Shown piece after piece: positions 1-10,394 of a stretch of DNA of 64,000 nt; the first letter of the stretch is position 1, and each line of letters starts with the position of its first letter. Position numbers and translations under genes: made by a program. The stretch is taken from contig CAWIJO010000002.1 of the NCBI GenBank assembly GCA_963836355.1, positions 1,240,001 through 1,304,000 on the forward strand, given 5' to 3'. This stretch comes from Palsa-506 sp963836355. GTDB lineage: Bacteria > Actinomycetota > Actinomycetes > Streptosporangiales > Streptosporangiaceae. A model generated the notes under the pieces. It was not told the DNA's origin, ran no database searches, and saw nothing but the letters and a program-made list of their open reading frames with translations.

Positions 1-184
1 CAATCGCTACCGCGAGTACGACGAACTGCACGAACCGTATTATCTCACGAGTGAACAGGAAGAAAATAGCTACGATACCGACGATCCCGAGGAACAGCGG
101 CCCGAACAGGCCCTGCAAATAGGTCACAAGGCCGGAAGTGCTCAGCGCCGCGGGGGATGCCGAGATGAGCAGGTGCGACGACAT
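1..184 (-). CDS. Small integral membrane protein, partial (runs off left edge)
   Basis: A minus-strand frame opens with ATG at 184 behind a GGAG ribosome site and stays open to the window edge, giving 61 codons. The residues around 17-58 are strongly hydrophobic, with two likely membrane segments separated by a short basic TREIIR turn. It lies 65 nt downstream of the TcpC-like gene on the same strand, so the two are probably co-transcribed parts of one membrane-associated conjugation-like locus. The C-terminus is outside the window and I do not recognise the family. The start and direction are well supported; the function is inferred only from the neighbour. Confidence 0.65.
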   Translation of the reverse strand, partial: MSSHLLISASPAALSTSGLVTYLQGLFGPLFLGIVGIVAIFFLFTREIIRFVQFVVLAVAI

Positions 185-249
185 CTATCTACTCCGGGGG
201 GATGGGGTTGCAGCCAGCGGGGGGACGCATGCTGCCGGGACGGTTCTGA

Positions 250-1254
250 TCATGGTGGCGCCAGCGGCTGCGGGGATGTGCCGATTGCCGCGACGTACCA
301 GCTGCCGTTCTGCTGGACGACGGTCATCCGGTAAGTCATCTCCAGCCCGGCGGGCCCGGTTGTCACCGGCGACTTCCCGGGTGACTGTGCCGGGGCGGCG
401 GCCTGCCCGGGCAGCCGCCAGATCACGCTGGCCGTAATGTGGCGGGACGGCCCACCGGGCGGCACCTGGATCCCGGTGATGGCGCCGTACCCGACCGTTC
501 CGCCCAGCCCGGTGACGGTGACACCGTGGGCGAGGAACCTGCCGAGCGTGACCGGATCACCGCTGGCGTAGGCGCGGAAGAAGGCCGGCAGCTGCCTGCT
601 GAGCGCGGCCGCCGTGGTCGGATCCGAGGCTGAGCTCTGTGTTCCCGGCGGTGCGACCCGCAGCGGCGGCGGAAGCAGCGACGGCTCCGCCGAGATGGCC
701 AGGCCGCCATCGGCCGCGTATACCGGCACGCCGAGTTCCATCAGGCTGCCGCCGGCCCGCACCAGCAACCTGACGACGGCATGCTGGGAGTCCTGCACGG
801 TAATGCCGGCCACCTGCTCGGATTGCAGCTGCACGGTCCCCTGCCCGTTCCAGCCCAGCTGGGAGTCCGACCCGGGCGGCAGGAAGACGGAAAGCTGCCT
901 GGCCCGCTCCGCCGACGTCGACGGACTGAAGTTGAGGTAGACCTCGGCGAACTGCTGCGCGTAAGCCTCGGCCATTGCCACCGGGAAGCCGTGCTCGGCG
1001 TCCGCAGTCGACGTGGCGGCCGGCGCTGCCTGCTTGGGCGGCAGCACGATCGCGGTCACGCCGCGGTAGCCGATTACCAGCAGCACCGCCCACGCCACCG
1101 CACGGACCACCCAGACGAACCAGCGGCCGCCGGAACCGCGCCAGTGCGGCGCCGTCCGCCCGGCCCGCTGTCCGGCTGAACCGGGCGCTGCCTCGACTCC
1201 CGCATCGTACGCGTCTGGCTGCGTACCGCGATCGAGGGTTGCCCTGCGAACCAT
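250..1254 (-). CDS. TcpC-like conjugal transfer family protein
   Basis: A 334-residue protein with a short cytoplasmic N-terminus, one transmembrane helix at about residues 45-65, and a long extracytoplasmic part with two similar alpha/beta domains. The architecture and sequence style match the TcpC/conjugative transposon protein family (VirB8-like fold) found in actinobacterial chromosomes and integrative elements. ATG at 1254 is chosen because GGAGG lies 4 nt upstream; an in-frame GTG is directly before it. No relaxase, FtsK/TraB or integrase is seen here, so this may be a stable chromosomal locus whose remainder lies to the left. Family assignment is by recognition of overall pattern, not by a catalytic motif. 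Confidence 0.65.
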   Translation of the reverse strand: MVRRATLDRGTQPDAYDAGVEAAPGSAGQRAGRTAPHWRGSGGRWFVWVVRAVAWAVLLVIGYRGVTAIVLPPKQAAPAATSTADAEHGFPVAMAEAYAQQFAEVYLNFSPSTSAERARQLSVFLPPGSDSQLGWNGQGTVQLQSEQVAGITVQDSQHAVVRLLVRAGGSLMELGVPVYAADGGLAISAEPSLLPPPLRVAPPGTQSSASDPTTAAALSRQLPAFFRAYASGDPVTLGRFLAHGVTVTGLGGTVGYGAITGIQVPPGGPSRHITASVIWRLPGQAAAPAQSPGKSPVTTGPAGLEMTYRMTVVQQNGSWYVAAIGTSPQPLAPP

Positions 1255-1716
1255 CACACCTCCGGCCGATCCTGCGTCTGAGCAGCAAGGAGTTACGGCG
1301 TACCGCTGCCCGTCTCGTGCACCATTCTGCGGTAAAACGCCCTGGCGATGACACCCTTTGGCCGGCGCAGCATGCTTCGGGGCGGCTGGCAGACGCGGCC
1401 ATTCATGCGTTCCTGACCTTGGGACATTGCCGTCCGATACGTCCTGACCTGCAAGAATGGCGTACTGAAGACGCCAGGGCGGCGGCGCCGCCAGGGCGGC
1501 TCCGTCGGCTGAGGTTTGCCGTATCTTGCCAAGCATCGTCCTGTGTCTTCCGGGCGTTTCCCCCTCAGGGGCCGCTGAGCAGGCGAAAACATGGCTAGCT
1601 CAGCACGCAGCGTGTGACCATAGTTGTGACACTAAACCGGTCAGACGCATCCAGAAAGAGGCATTTCGCCTATCAGCAGCGGGTCAGTCAACCTCCAGGC
1701 CAATATCCAGGCTGGC
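1255..1716. other. Intergenic stretch without a gene
   Basis: About 460 nt between the TcpC-like gene start and the palindrome that follows ptrB. No frame with a ribosome site and actinobacterial third-position bias was found. The part next to 1254 must hold the promoter of the TcpC-like gene. No tRNA-like cloverleaf was recognised. Confidence 0.5.
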
Positions 1717-1746
1717 ACTGGCCCGCCCGGCGCCGGGCGGGCCAGT
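1717..1746. terminator. Perfect 30-bp palindrome, terminator of ptrB
   Basis: A perfectly self-complementary 30-bp sequence with arms ACTGGCCCGCCCGG and its complement. It starts 57 nt past the ptrB stop codon. It would fold to a very stable GC hairpin without a U-tract, the usual form of intrinsic terminators in high-GC actinobacteria. Confidence 0.65.
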
Positions 1747-1802
1747 CGCGGTACTGCTCCGCTGGGCTGGCGCACGGTTCGCGTCGGGCCCGGGCGGCCG
1801 GC

Positions 1803-3989
1803 TCAGGAATCGGCTGCGCCGGCCGTGCGGATGATCCAGGCGAGCACGAACGCCTCCTCGTGCCACGCGTCATACCGGCCGCTGCGACCCCCGTGGCCAG
1901 CCGCCATTTCGGTCTTCAGCAGGAACGGGCCGCCCCGGGCGGCCGCCTGCAGCTTCGCGATCCATTTGGCCGGCTCGCGGTAGAGCACCCGCGTGTCGTT
2001 GAGGCTCGTGATCGCCAGGATCGGCGGATAAGGCTGATCGCCGATGTTCTCGTACGGTGAGTAGGACTTGATGTAGGCATAGGCCTGCGGATCGTGCAGC
2101 GGGTCGCCCCATTCCTCCCATTCCGTCACCGTCAGCGGAAGCGACGGATCCAGAATGGTAGTGAGCGCGTCCACGAACGGTACCTGCGCCACGATGCCGC
2201 CGAAAGCCTGCGGCGCAAGGTTCGCCACCGCGCCCATCAGCAGGCCGCCGGCCGATCCGCCGCGGGCAATCAGCGCCGATGGCGAGGTCCAGCCCTTGCT
2301 TACCAGATGCTCAGCGCAGGCCACGAAGTCGCTGAACGTATTCGCCTTGTACAGCAGCTTGCCCTCGTCATACCAGCGGCGGCCCATTTCGCCGCCGCCG
2401 CGGATGTGCGCGATGGCGTAGCTGAAGCCGCGGTCGAGCAGCGACAGCCGCGGGATGGAGAAACCGGGATCCGCCGATATCTCGTAGCTGCCGTAGCCGT
2501 AGAGCAGGCACGGCGCGCTGCCGTTTCGCGGCGTGTCCTTCCGGCAGACCAGGGAGACAGGAATCCTCGTGCCATCGCCCGCCGTCGCCCATTCCCTGTG
2601 CTGCTCGTAGTCGGCAGGATCGTATTCGGTGCCGTCCGGGCACGGCAGCACCGGCCGCCGCCGGAGCAGCGTGAGGTCGCCGGTCGCCAAATCGCAGTCG
2701 TAGACGGACTCCGGGGTTACCAGGGATACGTAGCCCAGCCGGAATTTCTCCGCGCTGTACTCGGGGTTCGATCCTGGCGCCACCCGGTAAACCGGCTCGC
2801 CGAGGGCAACCTCATGCTCCGTGCCGTCACCGCGGAGGATTCGCAGCCCGGTAAGCCCGTCGCGCCGGTAGTAGACGACCAGGTAGTCCGCGAAGGCATC
2901 GACATCGAGCAGCCGGGTGTCCGCCCGGTGCTCGATCAGCGGGGTCCGCGCGGCCGGGTCGGCCAGCGGCGCGACCGCAAGCTCGAAGTTCTCCGCGTTC
3001 TCGTTGTGCAGGATGAGCAGCCGGTCAGCGCCGTCCGCGCCGACCTGGTGCTCGACGCCGTACTCCACGCCCTGGCGGCGCGGCAGCACCACGCTGAACT
3101 CTCCGTCCGGCTGGGCGGCGTCGAGCAGCCACGCCTCGCTCGTCAGCTTGCTCGCTACCGAGATCTGCAGGTAGCGCTCGCTGCGGGTCAGCCCGACGCC
3201 CACCCAGAACCGCTCGTCCGGTTCGGAGAACACGACCACGTCGCCGGCCGCGGCGGCGCCCACGGTGTGCCGTGATACCCGGTACGGGCGCCAGGCGTCG
3301 TCCACCGTGACGTAGAACAGCGCCGAGCCGTCCAGCGACCAGGCGCAGCCGTAGAATGCACCGGGTATCTCATCGGGCAGCACCGCGCCAGTTGCCAGGT
3401 CCTTGATCCGTATCGTGAACCGTTCGCTGCCCTCGAAGTCGGTGGAGTATGCGAGCAGCCGCCCGTCCGGGCTCGCCGCCAGCGCGCCGAGCGCGAAGAA
3501 CTTCCCGTCACCAGCCAGCTCGTTGCCGTCGAGCAGCACCTGCTCGCCGTCCAGCGGGCCGCCGTCGGCCGTCATCGGCGGACCCGCATCGTCCGGCCGC
3601 AGCGCCCGGCGGCAGTGCACCGCGTATTGCTTTCCCGCCTCAGTCCTGGCGTAGTACCACCAGCCGCCCTTTCGGGTCGGCACTGACAGGTCGGTCTCCT
3701 GGGTACGGGCCTTGATCTCGCCGAAGATCGCGTCCCGGAGCGCTGCCTGACCCGCGGTTGCCGCCTCGGCATACGCGTTCTCGGCCTCCAGGTAGGCGAT
3801 GGTCTCCGGATTGTCCTTGTCCTCGAGCCAGGCGTAGTCGTCGGTGAACGTGTCGCCGTGGTGTGTGCGCTCGCTCGGAATCCTCCGGGCGGCCGGGACT
3901 GCCTGGCCGCCTGCCGGGTCGGCGCCCGCGCTCACCGTGCCTGCCTGCCCGGTGCTTATTTGCTTGGTGCTTACTTGCTCAGGGCTCAT
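1803..3989 (-). CDS. ptrB: Oligopeptidase B-type prolyl oligopeptidase (S9A)
   Basis: A serine peptidase of about 728 residues that cleaves short peptides after basic residues, acting in the cytosol. The N-terminal half is a seven-bladed propeller opening with the typical DDYAWLEDKDNPE segment. The C-terminal half is an alpha/beta hydrolase with the nucleophile motif RGGSAGGLLMG. It is followed by the acidic residue in NDTRVLYREPAKW and the catalytic histidine in AAGHGG. No signal peptide is visible. ATG at 3989 is a reasonable start; an upstream in-frame GTG at 4061 would add 24 residues, and neither has a strong ribosome site. It is a monocistronic minus-strand gene with a terminator hairpin behind it. 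Confidence 0.9.
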   Translation of the reverse strand: MSPEQVSTKQISTGQAGTVSAGADPAGGQAVPAARRIPSERTHHGDTFTDDYAWLEDKDNPETIAYLEAENAYAEAATAGQAALRDAIFGEIKARTQETDLSVPTRKGGWWYYARTEAGKQYAVHCRRALRPDDAGPPMTADGGPLDGEQVLLDGNELAGDGKFFALGALAASPDGRLLAYSTDFEGSERFTIRIKDLATGAVLPDEIPGAFYGCAWSLDGSALFYVTVDDAWRPYRVSRHTVGAAAAGDVVVFSEPDERFWVGVGLTRSERYLQISVASKLTSEAWLLDAAQPDGEFSVVLPRRQGVEYGVEHQVGADGADRLLILHNENAENFELAVAPLADPAARTPLIEHRADTRLLDVDAFADYLVVYYRRDGLTGLRILRGDGTEHEVALGEPVYRVAPGSNPEYSAEKFRLGYVSLVTPESVYDCDLATGDLTLLRRRPVLPCPDGTEYDPADYEQHREWATAGDGTRIPVSLVCRKDTPRNGSAPCLLYGYGSYEISADPGFSIPRLSLLDRGFSYAIAHIRGGGEMGRRWYDEGKLLYKANTFSDFVACAEHLVSKGWTSPSALIARGGSAGGLLMGAVANLAPQAFGGIVAQVPFVDALTTILDPSLPLTVTEWEEWGDPLHDPQAYAYIKSYSPYENIGDQPYPPILAITSLNDTRVLYREPAKWIAKLQAAARGGPFLLKTEMAAGHGGRSGRYDAWHEEAFVLAWIIRTAGAADS

Positions 3990-4225
3990 GGACTTGAAGT
4001 CTATGGAGGCCAGCCGGGTGCACGCTGCCCGCTGGATCAGTCCGCGGGGAGACACCGACACGAGTGGGGGCGATGGGAACAGTCAACACCGCAAACCCCT
4101 CCTGAAGCGCTAGTCAAGGGGCATTCGGCACAAGATGCGCGGGCGTCTGGCCCTTCTCCGCCCACCGTTCCGGCTGTCTCATGTCAAGCATCCGGGCGAG
4201 CGGCGCTCATGCGAAGGCGAACCAG

Positions 4226-5929
4226 ATGACGGATGCGACGCGGCGGCAGTTCCTCGGGTACGGCATGAGCGCTGGTGCCGCGCTGGCGCTGCCCGGCCTG
4301 GCGCTGCGGGGCCGAGCTGCCACCACCGCAGCGACCAGCCGGAAGCTAAGGAAATTCGTCGAGCCGCTGCCGTTACCAGGGGCCGGAATCGTGGTGGCGA
4401 CGCCCAGCGGGCATAACCGCTACTCGTTCACCCAGCGCGAGATCCACCGCCGGCTGCATCCAGACCTCCCGCGGACCCCGCTGTGGGCCTACGACGACGG
4501 GTCCGGGCTGGCCGGGCAGGCTGGCTCGTTCGGAATGGCCCTCGTCGCGCAGAGTGGCACGCCGCTGAAGGTGAGCTATACCAACGAGCTGCCGGAGACT
4601 TACCCGGACTGGATCCCGGTCGATACCCGGCTGACGCCGCTCGGCAGGCAGGTGCGGCCGATGACGCACCTGCACGGCGGTTTCGTCGCCGCCGGCAGTG
4701 ACGGCAACCCGACGGTGACCCCGGACGGGTTCGGCCGCGGTCAGACCCAGCACGTCACCTATCCCAACGAGCTGCCGCAGATGCCGGCTTCGCTGCGCTG
4801 GTTCCACGACCACGCGATGGGCGCTACCCGGCTGGACGTGTTCGCCGGGCTGGCCGCCGCCTATCTCATCCGCGACGGCTACGACACCGGTACCGAGCCG
4901 AACCCGGCTGGGATTCCGGGCGGGGCCTATGAGATCCCGCTGGTGATCCAGGATCGCCGGTTCAGCCGGGACGGGAAGTTCCATTATCCGGTCAGCGACA
5001 TCTCCGGCGTCACCTGGGTCGGCGAGTATTTCGGCGATCGCATGCTGGTCAACGGCAAGGTCTGGCCGTACCTGGACGTCGAGCCGCGGATGTACAGATT
5101 CCGGATCCTTAACGGGTGCAATGCGCGGATCATGAGCCTGGGCTTCGGCGGCCTGCCGATGTGGCAGATCGGCGCCGAGGGCGGCCTGTTCGACCAGCCG
5201 GCCCGAATCCGCCGGATGGTCCTGTCCCCGGCCGAGCGCGCCGACATCCTGGTCGACTTCCGCGGGCTAGACGGCCGGACGCTGGAGCTGCGGAACGCCA
5301 CGCCCGCGGCTCCCGTGTCGACTCCGGCTCCGCCGCTGACGGCCGTGCTGCAGCTCCGTGTCGGCAGCCACGTCACCCAGCGCGGCCCGCGATCCATCCC
5401 GTCGAGCCTGCCAGGGCAGCGAGCCAGGCTGCACCACCCGGTCCGGACCAGGTACATCACGCTCAACGAGGTCGCCGCCGAGACCGCCAGCTGGCACTTG
5501 AACCTCAGCGGCCTGGACTTCGAGGGACCGCCGGCGACGGAGACCCCGAAGGTCGGCACGGTGGAGGACTGGGTGTGGGTCAACATGACCCCGGACACCC
5601 ATCCCATGCACGTGCACTTGGTCACCTTCCAAGTGGTCGGCCGGACGCCGTTCAACGTCGACGCCTATCAGCAGGCACACGGCGGCCCGGAGGGCGTCCC
5701 CGGCGGGATCAGCCCGGAGCCGTATGCGATCGGGCCGATGCAGCCGCCGACACCCGATGAGCGCGGCTTCAAGGACACCGTCAAGGCAAACCCGGGCTAC
5801 TTCACCACTATCCGGGCAAAGTTCGACCTGCCCAGGGGCGTCACGGCGCCGCAGACATACGTGCACCATTGCCACATCGTCGAGCACGAGGACAACGAAA
5901 TGATGCGGCCGTTCACGGTCATGCCCTGA
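4226..5929 (+). CDS. TAT-exported multicopper oxidase (CotA/bilirubin-oxidase type)
   Basis: A 567-residue enzyme that couples substrate oxidation to reduction of O2 to water. A twin-arginine signal (TRRQFLGYG followed by an Ala-rich stretch) at residues 5-35 predicts Tat export of the folded copper protein. All four copper-ligand blocks are present: HLHGG at about 148, WFHDHAMG at 192, HPMHVHL at 459 and HHCHIVEHEDNEMM at 547. The last holds the Cys-His bridge and the axial Met of the type 1 site. ATG 4226 is preferred over upstream in-frame codons because it places the RR motif correctly and has AAGG upstream. Substrate is unknown; similar enzymes oxidise phenols, bilirubin or metals. Confidence 0.92.
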   Translation: MTDATRRQFLGYGMSAGAALALPGLALRGRAATTAATSRKLRKFVEPLPLPGAGIVVATPSGHNRYSFTQREIHRRLHPDLPRTPLWAYDDGSGLAGQAGSFGMALVAQSGTPLKVSYTNELPETYPDWIPVDTRLTPLGRQVRPMTHLHGGFVAAGSDGNPTVTPDGFGRGQTQHVTYPNELPQMPASLRWFHDHAMGATRLDVFAGLAAAYLIRDGYDTGTEPNPAGIPGGAYEIPLVIQDRRFSRDGKFHYPVSDISGVTWVGEYFGDRMLVNGKVWPYLDVEPRMYRFRILNGCNARIMSLGFGGLPMWQIGAEGGLFDQPARIRRMVLSPAERADILVDFRGLDGRTLELRNATPAAPVSTPAPPLTAVLQLRVGSHVTQRGPRSIPSSLPGQRARLHHPVRTRYITLNEVAAETASWHLNLSGLDFEGPPATETPKVGTVEDWVWVNMTPDTHPMHVHLVTFQVVGRTPFNVDAYQQAHGGPEGVPGGISPEPYAIGPMQPPTPDERGFKDTVKANPGYFTTIRAKFDLPRGVTAPQTYVHHCHIVEHEDNEMMRPFTVMP

Positions 5930-6052
5930 CGCGCCATTTCCTCAGGCAAGCTCCCGTTCGGACATCAGGCCTTCGTCGGCGAGCACGCGCGCGGTCAGCC
6001 GCCCGCGCGGTGCAAGCGCAACGGCGGCCCTAACCAGGACGGAGCCCTGGCT

Positions 6053-6357
6053 ATGCCACCATCCCAGACGATCACCAGCCGCACCATGACCCCGGCCAGC
6101 CGGCCGCAGACAAGATCACGCTGGCTGGCTGATACGAGAAGTACGGCAGCGACTGGACGATCCTGATCCACCTGGACTCCGCCATCGTGTCCGCCGAGCA
6201 CCGCTCGGCGGATGGCCGGGCAGTGCGTTACCTGGTCGCCCACTCCGTGAGCGAACTCGCGGCCAAGCTGGAGACCGCCGGGACGGTAGAGCCATCACGC
6301 GCGGCTGATGTGCGAACGCGCGCTACGTGCACCAGCCGCCCCGTTCGTGCGTCGTAA
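6053..6357 (+). pseudogene. Broken small gene (frameshift after ATG plus in-frame TGA)
   Basis: The frame ending at TAA 6355-6357 encodes a coherent small domain that includes YGSDWTILIHLDSAIVSAEH and, further on, VAHSVSELAAKLETAG. In the same frame it is interrupted by TGA at 6130-6132. Upstream of the TGA the frame remains protein-like to about 6055. The only suitable start, ATG at 6053 behind GGAG, is one base out of phase; one inserted G after the ATG would restore the frame. I read this as a roughly 100-codon gene inactivated by a one-base deletion and a nonsense mutation. The family is not firmly recognised; short actinobacterial proteins with a W...L..S..ELA pattern are common beside small regulatory genes. 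Confidence 0.5.
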
Positions 6358-6621
6358 AAGCAGGCCCTGCGCGGCCTGTCGTCATCTCTCCCCCCCCGGA
6401 AACGGGCAATGGGCCGCGCAGGTTACGGGGTGGCTGCGCGTCCACTGTGCCGGGTACCCATGGCCCTGGCCGCATCGACGCGCGCCACCCCGTTCAGCCT
6501 GGCGATCGAGACGCGCGGGCCGCGGGCGGCGCCGGAATCCGGAACGCACGGCAGCCGGCTTGCGGGCGGAGATCTATCCGAGGGACGCGCGGATCTTGCA
6601 GATCTGGAGGGGCGTTGACTC

Positions 6622-6972
6622 GTGCCGACTGACCCGGGCAAGCATCCTGGCTATGTGCTGCTGCGCAATGGCGAATGCTGCGACGATAAGATCTACCCCA
6701 GCCTGGGGATGACCGCGGAACTCGCGGCCTGGTGGCAGCGAAACAATGCACCCGGCGGCGAGGTAATCAGCGTCGGCGCCGTTACGGCGCTGGCGATCCC
6801 CGTGGAGACGCTGCGGACCATGTTCCCGGTCCGCGGCAGGCTTTCCCCGGGCTGGTTGGGCCGCGAGGACTGGACCGATCCCGGGGAGCCGCGCGGCGGG
6901 CCGCCATGGGGGCCGGCACCCAAGCCCTCGGGCCGCAGGCCGACCGCGGGCGCGCCGGTCCGTAACGGCTGA
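6622..6972 (+). CDS. Hypothetical protein, 116 residues
   Basis: GTG at 6622 is preceded by GGAGGGG 11 nt upstream. The first 80 residues look genuinely coded, with good G/C third-position bias and a mix of charged and aromatic residues (GMTAELAAWWQRN, VETLRTMFPVRG). The C-terminal 30 residues are rich in Pro, Gly and Arg. No motif with a known function is seen. It sits downstream of the broken small gene at 6053-6357, and the two may once have formed a pair. Confidence 0.55.
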   Translation: MPTDPGKHPGYVLLRNGECCDDKIYPSLGMTAELAAWWQRNNAPGGEVISVGAVTALAIPVETLRTMFPVRGRLSPGWLGREDWTDPGEPRGGPPWGPAPKPSGRRPTAGAPVRNG

Positions 6973-7653
6973 GCCGACGGGTCACCCCCGGAGGCCGGAA
7001 GACTGAACGCGGGCCCAGGGGCACCCCCAGGAGGCGAGCGGGGACCGCCCGGCGTAGGCAGTCCCCTCCCCCGGGCCGCGCAACGGGGAGCCTTACCCGC
7101 CCGGGGACAGATTAATCACCTACGCCCGCTTTGGCCTGCGCTGACGATTCAGGCCATGCACGGCGGGTATATCTACGGCCAGCGGGGAGCGATTGCCCCC
7201 GTATCGCTGCCCCGCCGTCACGAGCCCCGCCCGCGCTCACGTCCCCCCGCGTATCGCGTGGCGGGGCTCTCTGTGCCGCCCGCAGGCACAGCGAGAGGCT
7301 GAGCGCGGCCCAGGGAGCCCCCGAACGGCCAGCGGGGCCGCTCGCAATCAGCGATCGCCACCCTGGGCCGCGCAGCCAGCGGGATCAATACCCCGCCGGA
7401 CGGCGGGTTATGCAAGTTCCGGTGCGATTTGCGCCTTCTGACCAGGTAAACCGGGCCTGCCGGTCAACTCAGTCCCGGGAACATGTTGCGGCCTGTACCA
7501 CACGCTCGCGCAGCGGCGCTCGCCACACGGGACCCGCGGGTGCCCGTCGCCGCCCGCGCATCCGCACGGCGTCCAGCTCACGATGACCAGTCCTGGGCCC
7601 CACGGATGCCCGCGCCAGCGGATAACGCGGTGACCTGCCAGGACGTACCCTGG
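6973..7653. other. Gene-poor intergenic stretch with a stem-loop
   Basis: About 680 nt with no convincing gene between the hypothetical gene and the convergent ychF stop. It holds an inverted repeat with perfect 10-nt arms, GAGCCCCGCC at 7222-7231 and its complement at 7260-7269, with a 28-nt loop that can pair further. This could be a terminator or a structured RNA. Short frames present on both strands lack ribosome sites and codon bias. Confidence 0.4.
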
Positions 7654-8745
<1,092 letters not shown>

Positions 8746-8752
8746 CCGGGTG

Positions 8753-8758
8753 AGTCTA
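8753..8758 (-). promoter_or_regulatory. -10 element of ychF (leaderless start)
   Basis: TAGACT fits TANNNT and ends 7 nt before the GTG start of ychF, with no Shine-Dalgarno sequence between. Transcription would start at or next to the GTG. Confidence 0.55.
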
Positions 8759-8949
8759 GATTGCCCGGCCGGGTAAGCCTGCCGCATGCCGCATTGCGGC
8801 CCAGTCAGCCAAGATCCGGCGGGCTGCCGCCGCGGCTGCCTATCACCTGCTATCAGCCACCGCGGCGGGAAGAGTTCACGCCCGCAGCGCGCAGCCCGGC
8901 ACGGCCGCCCAGCGTGTCGGGCGGGAAACTGTCGGGCCGGGCTGCGAGC

Positions 8950-10341
8950 ATGACCAGAATGAACGCGATCACGCTGCTTGCCGGGCTGCTGCTAGGCATC
9001 GCCCTCGGGGCGGCGCTCGGGTACCTGCTCGCCAAGGGGCGGCTGGCCGCCGCTGCCGCCGACCTCACCGGCCAGGCCCGTGCCGCGGACGAGCGGGCCA
9101 AGGCGGCGGACCAGCGGATGGCGCAGGCCGAGCGTGCTGCGCACGAGCGGGCCGCCCTGCTCGACGGCCAGCTCGCACAGCGGTTCCAGGCCCTGTCCGC
9201 CGAGGCGCTCGACCTGAGCACGCGGCGGTTCTTGCAGCTCGCCGAGGGCAGGCTCAACGCGGCCAGCGTCACCGCAGCCGGCGAGCTCGACAAGCGGCGG
9301 GCCGCGGTCGAGCACCTAGTCGAGCCGCTGAAGGAAACCCTGGCCCGGGTGGAGCTGCAGCTGCGCGAGTCGGACGCGGCGCGGAACGCCTCGCATGCCG
9401 CGCTCACCGAGCAGGTCACGATCGCCCGGCAGAGCTCAGACCAGCTCCGTGCCCAGACCCAGTCCCTGGTCACCGCGCTACGCCGGCCCGAGGCCCGCGG
9501 CCGCTGGGGCGAGATGCAGCTGCGCCGGGTGGCCGAGCTGGCCGGGATGATCGCCCGCTGCGACTTCGACGAGCAGGTCGGCATGGCCACGGCGGACGGC
9601 GCACTGCGCCCGGATATGGTCATCCGGCTGGCTGGCGGCAAGAACATCGTGGTGGACTCCAAGGTCACGCTCGCCGCCTACCTGGAGGCCGCCGAGGCCG
9701 CCGACGAGGACGTGCGCGACGCCCGGCTGGGCGCGCATGCCCGGCATCTGCGCGATCACGTGGACCGGCTCGCCGCCAAGGCCTACTGGGCCGCGCTCAG
9801 CCCGGCGCCGGAGTTCGTCGTGCTGTTCATCCCCGGCGAGGCGTTCCTCGCGCCCGCGCTGGAACGCGATCCCGGGCTGCTGGAGCACGCGATGGCCAGG
9901 AAGGTCCACATCGCGACGCCGACCACGCTGGTCACGATGCTGCGGACGGCACAGTACGCCTGGCAGCAGGCCGCGCTCTCAGACAACGCCCGGGCCGTCT
10001 TCGACCTGGGCCGGGAGCTCTATGAGCGGATCACCGGGCTCGGCAAGCACGTCGACAGCCTCGGCAAGGCGCTGACCAGCGCGGTGTCTGCTTACAATCA
10101 GTCTGTCGGCACGCTGGAGAGCCGGGTCCTGGTCAGCGCCCGCAAGCTGAACCAGCTCGGCGTGGTCGAGGCCGGGCTGGAACCGCCGCGGCTGGTCGAG
10201 GAGACCGCCAGGGCGCTGTCCGCACCCGAGCTCGTCGACGGGCCTGGTCCTGAGCTGGCCGCCGGGACCGGGCCCGAGCGCGGCGGCCAGCCCGGCGGGC
10301 AGCTGCTGCCCGGGCCGCGCGCCGTCACCGCCGCGGGCTGA
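8950..10341 (+). CDS. rmuC: DNA recombination protein RmuC
   Basis: A 463-residue protein related to E. coli RmuC, which limits inversions at short inverted repeats and carries a nuclease-like core. Residues 5-25 form one membrane anchor. Residues about 35-175 are an Ala/Glu/Arg-rich coiled coil. The core at about 175-390 has the family blocks RGRWGEMQLRRVAELAGM, NIVVDSKVTLAAYLEA, EFVVLFIPGEAFLAPAL and TPTTLVTMLRT. The start may be 8950 or the next ATG at 8959; neither has a clear ribosome site. The frame is open far upstream, but that part is antisense to ychF and is not credible. The C-terminal tail is Gly/Pro-rich. Confidence 0.9.
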   Translation: MTRMNAITLLAGLLLGIALGAALGYLLAKGRLAAAAADLTGQARAADERAKAADQRMAQAERAAHERAALLDGQLAQRFQALSAEALDLSTRRFLQLAEGRLNAASVTAAGELDKRRAAVEHLVEPLKETLARVELQLRESDAARNASHAALTEQVTIARQSSDQLRAQTQSLVTALRRPEARGRWGEMQLRRVAELAGMIARCDFDEQVGMATADGALRPDMVIRLAGGKNIVVDSKVTLAAYLEAAEAADEDVRDARLGAHARHLRDHVDRLAAKAYWAALSPAPEFVVLFIPGEAFLAPALERDPGLLEHAMARKVHIATPTTLVTMLRTAQYAWQQAALSDNARAVFDLGRELYERITGLGKHVDSLGKALTSAVSAYNQSVGTLESRVLVSARKLNQLGVVEAGLEPPRLVEETARALSAPELVDGPGPELAAGTGPERGGQPGGQLLPGPRAVTAAG

Positions 10342-10394
10342 GAAACGCCATACACCGGCCGGAATCTGGCATGTTGGGATAGGGAGGAGCAGCG

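Noticed and set aside
1..1254. Integrative conjugative element or prophage
   Set aside because: Only a TcpC-like protein and a small membrane protein are present; no integrase, relaxase, att repeat or tRNA target is visible, and TcpC-like genes also occur as stable chromosomal loci.
6409..6618. 69-codon plus-strand frame ending just before the 6622 gene
   Set aside because: A GGAAACGGG stretch precedes its ATG, but the sequence has no recognisable domain and weak codon bias; not strong enough to list as a gene.
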